In this document: positions 1 through 5,370 of the stretch, in pieces
Position numbering within the stretch: the first letter of the stretch is position 1
Layout of the letters: every line of letters begins with the position of its first letter
Assembly (NCBI GenBank): GCA_947178465.1
Contig: CAMWYL010000047.1
Span: 1-12,722 of the forward strand
Source of the DNA: an uncultured Lachnospiraceae bacterium
GTDB lineage: Bacteria; Bacillota; Clostridia; Lachnospirales; Lachnospiraceae
DNA: 12,722 bases
Direction: 5' to 3'
Notes under the pieces: generated by a model
What the model was told of the DNA's origin: nothing
The model's input: only the letters and a program-made list of their open reading frames with translations
Databases searched by the model: none
Made by a program: the position numbers and the translations under genes

Positions 1-53
1 TGCTCAATTCGTTTGTTCATTTTGACTTTCTGCCGCAGCACGTAAACACGGCG

Positions 54-56
54 TGA
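54..56 (+). other. In-frame TGA interrupting the transporter gene
   Basis: The TGA sits between V-N-T-A and I-A-L-V-H-T-A-F-N in one continuous frame. The family normally has a basic residue here, so a single C-to-T change of CGA would explain it. A frameshift or poor sequence near the contig edge is an equally good explanation. TGA acts as a normal stop in this genome, since galE ends with TGA, so recoding is unlikely. Confidence 0.45.
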
Positions 57-65
57 ATTGCGCTG

Positions 66-959
66 GTGCATACGGCGTTTAATATTCTGGCGACACTGGT
101 GCTGCTTCCTTTCTCGGGTCTGCTGGAGCGGCTGTCCCTTGTGATTATCAAGACGGACGAGGAGGAGGCAAAGCGCGCGGAGGATCAGGCGAAGCTCGTG
201 CGGATGGACGAACGCTTCCTGAGCACGCCGTCCTTTGCCTTGGAGCAGGCGAATTCCCATGTAATAGAGATGGGATATATCACATTGGAGGCTGTCAAAG
301 GGGCTGTCCGGACCCTGCAGGCATATGACAAGAAGATTGTAGCGGAGGTTGAATACAAGGAAAATCTGGTAGACCACTATGATGATGAGATCAGCAGTTA
401 TCTGGTAAAGCTTTCGAGCAAGAACCTGAGTGTACGGGATTCGCATAAGCTGGCGATGCTGCTCCACAGTATCGGGGATTTGGAGCGGATAGCCGACCAT
501 GCGATTAACATTGCGGATTCGGCGCGTGAGATGCACAAGAAGGAGCAGAGCTTTTCTCCGAAGGCATTGGAGGAGTTGGGAATTTTCTCGCAGGCGGTGG
601 TTGATATTGTTGAGAATGCCGTATGGGTGTTGGAGACGGAGAGTATGATCGGGGCGAAGTCAATGGAGCCGTTTGAGGAGGCGATTGACACGCTCCATAA
701 GGAGATCAAGAAGCGTCATACCAAGCGTCTGCGCAAGGGCAAATGCACGGCGGAAATGGGCTTTGTGCTTTCCGATATCACGAATAATTATGAGCGGATA
801 GCGGACCATTGCTCAAATCTTGCAATCAGCGTATTGCAGCTCTATGAGGATGAGACGCATGCGCATGAGTATGTGGACACGCTGCAGAAGGGCGAGGGCA
901 GTGAGTTTGATGTGAAATATCATAATTATTTGAAGAAGTATGAACTGCCGAGTAAATAA
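66..959 (+). CDS. Na+/phosphate cotransporter, C-terminal part with PhoU-like domain (5' end missing or disrupted)
   Basis: This is the end of a NptA/PNaS-type sodium-dependent phosphate transporter of the cytoplasmic membrane. Residues 3-28 of the readable part form a last hydrophobic helix (VLLPFSGLLERL). The rest is a helical PhoU-like domain with two repeats: an acidic motif ENLVDHYDDEI at 99-109 followed by DLERIADHA at 138-146, and NNYERIADHCSN at 240-251. In the family this cytosolic domain helps regulate phosphate uptake. The GTG at 66 has no ribosome site and lies inside the membrane helix, so it is probably not the true start. The same frame is open from 3 to 53, and the codons just before the TGA at 54-56 read V-N-T-A, which fits the family's usual residues ahead of the last helix. 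I infer a longer gene entering from the left with a nonsense change or sequence error at 54-56. The further-upstream residues do not match the family clearly. Identity of the domain is solid; the gene's integrity is not. Confidence 0.8.
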   Translation: MHTAFNILATLVLLPFSGLLERLSLVIIKTDEEEAKRAEDQAKLVRMDERFLSTPSFALEQANSHVIEMGYITLEAVKGAVRTLQAYDKKIVAEVEYKENLVDHYDDEISSYLVKLSSKNLSVRDSHKLAMLLHSIGDLERIADHAINIADSAREMHKKEQSFSPKALEELGIFSQAVVDIVENAVWVLETESMIGAKSMEPFEEAIDTLHKEIKKRHTKRLRKGKCTAEMGFVLSDITNNYERIADHCSNLAISVLQLYEDETHAHEYVDTLQKGEGSEFDVKYHNYLKKYELPSK

Positions 960-1046
960 TGGGATTTGAAATAGCACAAAAATTCTGATTTATAACGGAG
1001 AATTTCGGTAAAATATACAAAATTAATCCATACCGGATATTTTAAG

Positions 1047-1075
1047 TTGTACATGAAAAAGTTTTCCATTATAAT
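1047..1075 (+). promoter_or_regulatory. Sigma-A type promoter of gdhA
   Basis: TTGTAC at 1047-1052 and a perfect TATAAT at 1070-1075 are separated by exactly 17 bases. Transcription would begin near 1082 and leave a leader of about 75 bases before gdhA. Just upstream is a nested inverted repeat (CGGTA at 1006-1010 with TACCG at 1031-1035, and TAAAATAT at 1009-1016 with ATATTTTA at 1037-1044). It could be a regulator site or the weak end of the preceding transcript. Confidence 0.8.
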
Positions 1076-1156
1076 AAGAGTGTTGATTTTAGCGCATTGC
1101 AGTGCTGAACCAAATGGCGTAATATTCATTTTTTATAGACAAAGGAGGATATAAAA

Positions 1157-2512
1157 ATGTCTTATGTTGATGAAGTGTTAGAGCTTGTAAAGAAAAAGAA
1201 TGCAAGCGAGCCTGAATTTCTGCAGGCTGTGACAGAGGTTCTCAATTCCTTAAGACCTGTTGTTGAGGCAAATGAGGAGCTCTACAGAAAGAATGCGATT
1301 CTGGAGAGAATCACAGAGCCGGACCGTCAGCTTATGTTCCGTGTTCCTTGGGTAGATGATAAGGGACAGGTACAGGTAAACAGAGGCTTCCGTGTACAGT
1401 TTAACAATGCAATCGGACCGTACAAGGGAGGTCTTCGTCTGCATCCTTCCGTTAATCTGGGTATTATTAAGTTCCTCGGCTTTGAGCAGATTTTCAAGAA
1501 CTCTCTTACCAGCCTTCCCATCGGCGGCGGCAAGGGTGGTTCTGACTTCGACCCGAAGGGTAAGTCTGACAGAGAGATTATGGCGTTCTGCCAGAGCTTT
1601 ATGACAGAGCTTTGCAAGTACATTGGAGCTGATGTTGACGTTCCTGCCGGCGATATCGGTACAGGCGCAAGAGAGATCGGCTTTATGTTCGGACAGTATA
1701 AGAGAATTCGGGGAATGTTTGAGGGCGTTCTTACAGGAAAAGGCCTCACCTACGGCGGTTCTCTGGCACGTACAGAGGCTACGGGTTACGGACTGCTCTA
1801 TCTTACCGAGGAGCTGATGAAGTGCCATGGCGAGTCTATGCAGGGCAAGACCGTTGTGATTTCCGGTGCGGGCAATGTTGCAATCTATGCGACACAGAAG
1901 GCGCAGCAGATGGGCGCGAAGGTGGTTACCTGTTCTGACTCTACCGGCTGGATTTATGATCCGGAAGGAATCGATGTGGAGCTTTTGAAGGAAGTTAAGG
2001 AAGTGAAGAGAGCAAGACTGACAGAGTACGCGGCGGCAAGAAAGAGCGCTGAGTACCATGAGGTCAGCGCCGCGGAGAGAAGCGGTGCAGGCGTATGGCA
2101 GATTAAGTGCGACATTGCACTTCCCTGCGCAACGCAGAATGAGCTTCTTCTGGATGACGCAAAGCAGTTGGTGGCAAACGGCTGCAAGTGTGTATGTGAG
2201 GGCGCGAACATGCCTACCACGATTGAGGCTACAGAGTATCTGCAGAATAACGGCGTATGGTTTGTCGGTGGTAAGGCTGCAAACGCAGGCGGCGTTGCGA
2301 CCTCCGCATTGGAGATGTCCCAGAACAGCGAGCGGTTGAGCTGGAGCTTCGAAGAGGTAGACGCGAAGTTAAAGAACATTATGGTGAATATCTATCATAA
2401 TATTGATGATGCTGCTAAGAGATATGGTATGGAGGGCAACTATGTGGCAGGCGCGAATATTGCAGGCTTTGAGAAGGTTGTAAATGCGATGCTTGCACAG
2501 GGAGTTTGCTAA
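1157..2512 (+). CDS. gdhA: NADP-specific glutamate dehydrogenase
   Basis: Catalyses reductive amination of 2-oxoglutarate with ammonium and NADPH to glutamate in the cytosol, a main ammonium-assimilation step. The 451-residue length is that of the hexameric bacterial enzyme (about 447-450). Visible signatures are GPYKGGLRLHPSVN at 87-100 with substrate-binding K90, K114 in the QIFKNSL helix, PIGGGKGGSD at 121-130 with catalytic K126, PAGDIGTG at 163-170 with catalytic D166, and the dinucleotide-binding GAGNVA at 237-242. A serine follows the second Rossmann strand (CSDSTG), as in NADP-preferring forms. The ATG at 1157 is preceded by AAAGGAGGA at 1141-1149, an ideal ribosome site. The gene has its own promoter and a terminator about 30 bases after the TAA, so it is probably monocistronic. 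Codon use is that of a highly expressed gene. Identification is very secure. Confidence 0.97.
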   Translation: MSYVDEVLELVKKKNASEPEFLQAVTEVLNSLRPVVEANEELYRKNAILERITEPDRQLMFRVPWVDDKGQVQVNRGFRVQFNNAIGPYKGGLRLHPSVNLGIIKFLGFEQIFKNSLTSLPIGGGKGGSDFDPKGKSDREIMAFCQSFMTELCKYIGADVDVPAGDIGTGAREIGFMFGQYKRIRGMFEGVLTGKGLTYGGSLARTEATGYGLLYLTEELMKCHGESMQGKTVVISGAGNVAIYATQKAQQMGAKVVTCSDSTGWIYDPEGIDVELLKEVKEVKRARLTEYAAARKSAEYHEVSAAERSGAGVWQIKCDIALPCATQNELLLDDAKQLVANGCKCVCEGANMPTTIEATEYLQNNGVWFVGGKAANAGGVATSALEMSQNSERLSWSFEEVDAKLKNIMVNIYHNIDDAAKRYGMEGNYVAGANIAGFEKVVNAMLAQGVC

Positions 2513-2542
2513 TGAACCGATTTCTAAGATAAGATTTTATGG

Positions 2543-2577
2543 AAAGGCCTTGCAGATTTTATATTTGCAGGGCTTTT
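2543..2577 (+). terminator. Rho-independent terminator of gdhA
   Basis: The arms at 2543-2556 and 2564-2577 form a stem of about 14 pairs, including G-T wobbles, around a short AT loop. A T-rich run (CTTTTCTTTATT) follows. It lies 30 bases after the gdhA stop and ends the plus-strand transcript before the convergent minus-strand operon. Confidence 0.75.
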
Positions 2578-2620
2578 CTTTATTATGTGAAATATAGCAG
2601 CCGGCAGTGCGCAAAAAAGT

Positions 2621-2646
2621 ATCAGCCTCTTGTTGAAGAGGCTGAT
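2621..2646 (-). terminator. Rho-independent terminator of the kinase/HD-GYP operon
   Basis: A perfect 11-pair stem (2621-2631 with 2636-2646) closes a four-base loop. On the minus strand it is followed after two bases by six T residues. It begins five bases after the stop codon of the DegV part, so it marks the end of the three-gene minus-strand operon. Confidence 0.85.
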
Positions 2647-2651
2647 TGCAT

Positions 2652-3695
2652 TTACTCCTTTCCGCTTTTCCGGATAAACATCAATCCGAAAACGCCCACG
2701 CCGCAGTTACTTGAGACCGTGGCAGAGGCCTTCTGTGTGATAATCTTCTCAAACTTCACATATTTCTCCACCTCTTCCAATATCTCGTCAAGCTGGCGTA
2801 CCGTGCAGCCGGCGTAGGTAAGGAACAGGATGCCGGTGTCAATCTGTTTGCTGTGGCTGAGTAGCTTTTTTACGTATCTGCGTCGCACATGCTTCATATT
2901 GCCAATCTCAATTTGCCAGAGCTTGAGCTCGTTCCGGGACATATGAAGCACCGGATGGAGATTCAGTACGCTGCAAAGCCGGTGCACAATGCTGCTGACC
3001 TTTCCGTTGCGGTATAGCGCCTCCGTGCTTGGTACAAGGAAATTGGAGCACACGCGACTCCGGAAGCTTGCGAGCGCATCGCAGATTTCCTTCACATCCT
3101 TTCCTTCCTCCGCAAGGGCGGCTGCGTATAAGACCATCAGCCCGTGGCCGCTGCTGATATGCGTGGAGTCTGATATGGTAACATTATCGAAACTCTTGCT
3201 CGCCTGCAGTGCATTCGGATAGGCGCCGCTGAGGTCTGTCGTAGCGGTGATATGAAGTACATGCTCCGCAGTCTCGAGCGTATCCGCAAAGAAATATTCA
3301 TATTCCGAAGGGGCGGCGGTAGAAGAATGCGCATAATTCCCTTCTGTTTTTAAGTAATTCAACAGGCTGTCGGAGGATACTTCAAAGAGGTCGCAGAAGC
3401 GTCCCTCCTTAGTGTGTACATAGCAGTACATCAGCCGGATTTGGTATTTCTCCAGCAAATCCTTCGGCAAATCGCAGATGCAGTCGGCGGTAATCGCAAC
3501 CTTTCGTTTCCGTACACTTGTGATCTGGTTAATGGAAGCCTCCTCCGGATTATCGGTTTCGCTGTCCGCAGCATATTCAATCAGCTCAGATGGCAGATAT
3601 TTTAGCAGACTGGCTTCCAAAAGCGCGGCATTGATCGGCTTGGCAAGATACCCGTCAAACCCCATATCCTGATAAACCTGCTCGGCATTTGTCAT
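2652..3695 (-). CDS. DegV-domain part of a hybrid histidine kinase-receiver-DegV fusion (separated by in-frame stops)
   Basis: Residues 1-40 are the last third of a receiver domain, including the conserved lysine in YLAKPIN. After a short acidic linker, residues from about 66 to the end are a full DegV domain, the fatty-acid-binding fold of FakB proteins. The family landmarks are TADCICDLP (for TDSTxDLP), SSTAAPSEY (for TSQPSPxDF), TTDLSGAYPNA (for SSGLSGTYQSA), SDSTHISSGHGLMVLYAAALAEEG (written here with its DS and GxG core), RNGKVSS (for RGGRIS), and a C-terminal GVGVFG for the GPGALG motif. The ATG at 3695 lies inside the receiver and has no ribosome site, so independent translation looks unlikely. 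The frame continues without a shift from the upstream kinase, interrupted only by two stops at 3774-3782. In the intact state this would be the C-terminal third of a protein of about 900 residues. The domain call is confident; whether it is expressed as written is doubtful. Confidence 0.8.
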   Translation of the reverse strand: MTNAEQVYQDMGFDGYLAKPINAALLEASLLKYLPSELIEYAADSETDNPEEASINQITSVRKRKVAITADCICDLPKDLLEKYQIRLMYCYVHTKEGRFCDLFEVSSDSLLNYLKTEGNYAHSSTAAPSEYEYFFADTLETAEHVLHITATTDLSGAYPNALQASKSFDNVTISDSTHISSGHGLMVLYAAALAEEGKDVKEICDALASFRSRVCSNFLVPSTEALYRNGKVSSIVHRLCSVLNLHPVLHMSRNELKLWQIEIGNMKHVRRRYVKKLLSHSKQIDTGILFLTYAGCTVRQLDEILEEVEKYVKFEKIITQKASATVSSNCGVGVFGLMFIRKSGKE

Positions 3696-3773
3696 AACAT
3701 TAGCTGTCAGGGCAACAACAGGTACCTTCTGGCAGAACCCCTTTGTCTGGGCACGGATGGCCTTTAGCGTATA

Positions 3774-3782
3774 TTACCCCTA
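3774..3782 (-). other. Two in-frame stop codons (TAG and TAA) splitting the hybrid kinase gene
   Basis: On the minus strand the receiver reads up to I-M-D-Y-M-I-P-E-M, then TAG GGG TAA TAT, then T-L-K-A-I-R and the rest of the receiver in the same frame. The expected sequence is M-P-E-M-D-G-V-x-T-L, as in the neighbouring kinase (MMPEMDGVETL). The motif G-GGG-TA can be aligned if one base was lost just before it and one gained just after it, so a compensating pair of indels explains both stops. This may be a real inactivation or a local sequence error. Confidence 0.7.
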
Positions 3783-5354
3783 CATTTCCGGAATCATATA
3801 ATCCATAATAATAACGTGATAGAAATTTTCAGCAGTGCGCTTGAGACATTCCTTGCCGCTTGCCACAGTCTCGACCTTAATCTTCGTGCCACGGAGCAGC
3901 TTGGTCGCAACCATGCGGTTCATATCGTTATCGTCCACGACAAGCACCCGCGCGTCCGGTGCCGTAAAGCACTGCTTGTATTTGGCACGTTGGTTCAGCT
4001 GTTTCTGGGCCGCGAAATCTATAAGCCCAATGGGCTGTGCGTTCACAATCCGCTGCCTGATTTCTATGGTAAAGACAGATCCTTTGTGATATACACTGTC
4101 AACAGAAATTTTGCCATCCATCATTTCGACAAGCTGTTTGGCAATGGTAAGGCCAAGGCCGGTTCCTTCGATATTGCGGTTTTGTGTCTCGTCTACGCGC
4201 TTGAAGGAATGGAACAGGTCTTCAAGACTCTCCTTACGAATGCCGATACCGGTATCCTCCACAGAAATACGAAGCAGAATTTCGTCTGCGTCGAGGCGCT
4301 CACCCTTTGCGGAGAGTGTAACGGAACCGGTTTCCGTATACTTGACCGCGTTGGTCAGTATATTGGTGATAATCTGTTTAATGCGCACCTCGTCTCCATA
4401 GAGCATAGAAGGGATATCATGGTCAATATCAACTTTGAATTCCAGCTCCTTCTGATGCGCACGAATCCAGATCAGGTTCACCAAATCACTGAACATGGAG
4501 CTGACCTCGTACTGTGCCGGTACAATTTCCATTTTGCCGGACTCTAATTTGGATAAATCCAGAATATCGTTAATCGTGGTCAGCAGCATTTTGCTGGCGT
4601 TTTGGATATTGATGGCGTTCTCCGCAATTTCATCCGAAATATCCTCCCGCAGGGTCATCTCGTTCAGGCCGATAATGGTATTGATCGGGGTGCGGATTTC
4701 GTGACTCATATTTGCAAAGAAGGTATCCTTGGAGCGGGCAATTTGTTCGATTTCCGCCTTCTGTTGTTCCGCGAGCCGCCGTTCCTTGTCATAGGTTATA
4801 AACTGTATTCTCAGCAGAAAGCCGACAAAGCAGCTTACAACAATCAATGTGACAAAAGAGTCTCCGAAGGTATAGAAACGGCTGGGTGCCTCCGGCAAAA
4901 GCCGGGGATACCAATACGCGATGGAGTAGGTGGCGAAAAAGGATACCACTGAAAGACCCAGCGCGATATAAAAATCCGTTCCGTTAAACAATACAAAGAC
5001 ATACACAAGTCCCAGCACAAACCATACCGGAGTGCCACTGTCCACACCGCTGCTCAGAATAAAAACAAGCGGAAACAGAATGACATTTGAGGTCAGCACC
5101 AGCAGCCATGAGGCCAGCCGAACCTTATTGTATTTAACCGTAATAAAGAGCGCGGCACCGGACACAAAGCACATCGGAAGGAGTGCGGCTAATACAACGG
5201 GTGTCGTTCCAAACAGGACGCGTCCCATGCCGATGATGGAGGTGATAAATGCCAATATCAGGACAACCCGGTTTAGTTTTTCCTGAAAATCCAATTGTTC
5301 ATTCAGCAGAGTTTTCAGGAATATATGTAGTTTCTTTTTCATAATCGGACACAC
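3780..5354 (-). CDS. Membrane hybrid histidine kinase, truncated inside its receiver domain
   Basis: This is an inner-membrane sensor kinase that autophosphorylates on histidine and passes phosphate to its own receiver. Residues 28-185 hold about six hydrophobic helices with no large extracellular domain. A coiled linker follows, then a HisKA domain with SHEIRTPIN (H218), an HATPase domain with N335 in the N box, DTGIG at 367-371 and GTGLGL at 397-402, and a receiver starting near 468 with the acidic pair D474-D475 and phospho-acceptor D518. The frame stops six residues after D518, so the conserved Thr and Lys of the receiver are lost unless the stop pair is read through or is an error. The GTG at 5354 is crowded by its ribosome site. 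The ATG at 5342 (MKKKLHIF), with AGGAAAGGTAGGG upstream, is the better start. The gene begins 16 bases after the upstream kinase stop, so the two are co-transcribed. The natural gene very probably spans 2652-5342. Confidence 0.88.
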   Translation of the reverse strand: MCPIMKKKLHIFLKTLLNEQLDFQEKLNRVVLILAFITSIIGMGRVLFGTTPVVLAALLPMCFVSGAALFITVKYNKVRLASWLLVLTSNVILFPLVFILSSGVDSGTPVWFVLGLVYVFVLFNGTDFYIALGLSVVSFFATYSIAYWYPRLLPEAPSRFYTFGDSFVTLIVVSCFVGFLLRIQFITYDKERRLAEQQKAEIEQIARSKDTFFANMSHEIRTPINTIIGLNEMTLREDISDEIAENAINIQNASKMLLTTINDILDLSKLESGKMEIVPAQYEVSSMFSDLVNLIWIRAHQKELEFKVDIDHDIPSMLYGDEVRIKQIITNILTNAVKYTETGSVTLSAKGERLDADEILLRISVEDTGIGIRKESLEDLFHSFKRVDETQNRNIEGTGLGLTIAKQLVEMMDGKISVDSVYHKGSVFTIEIRQRIVNAQPIGLIDFAAQKQLNQRAKYKQCFTAPDARVLVVDDNDMNRMVATKLLRGTKIKVETVASGKECLKRTAENFYHVIIMDYMIPEM

Positions 5355-5370
5355 CCTACCTTTCCTGTTA

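Noticed and set aside
981..1005. Terminator of the phosphate transporter gene
   Set aside because: AATTCT and AGAATT can pair across 12 bases, but the stem is weak and no T run follows.
1250..2059. Open frame of 269 codons on the minus strand
   Set aside because: It is antisense to gdhA, whose identity is certain, and shows no family resemblance.
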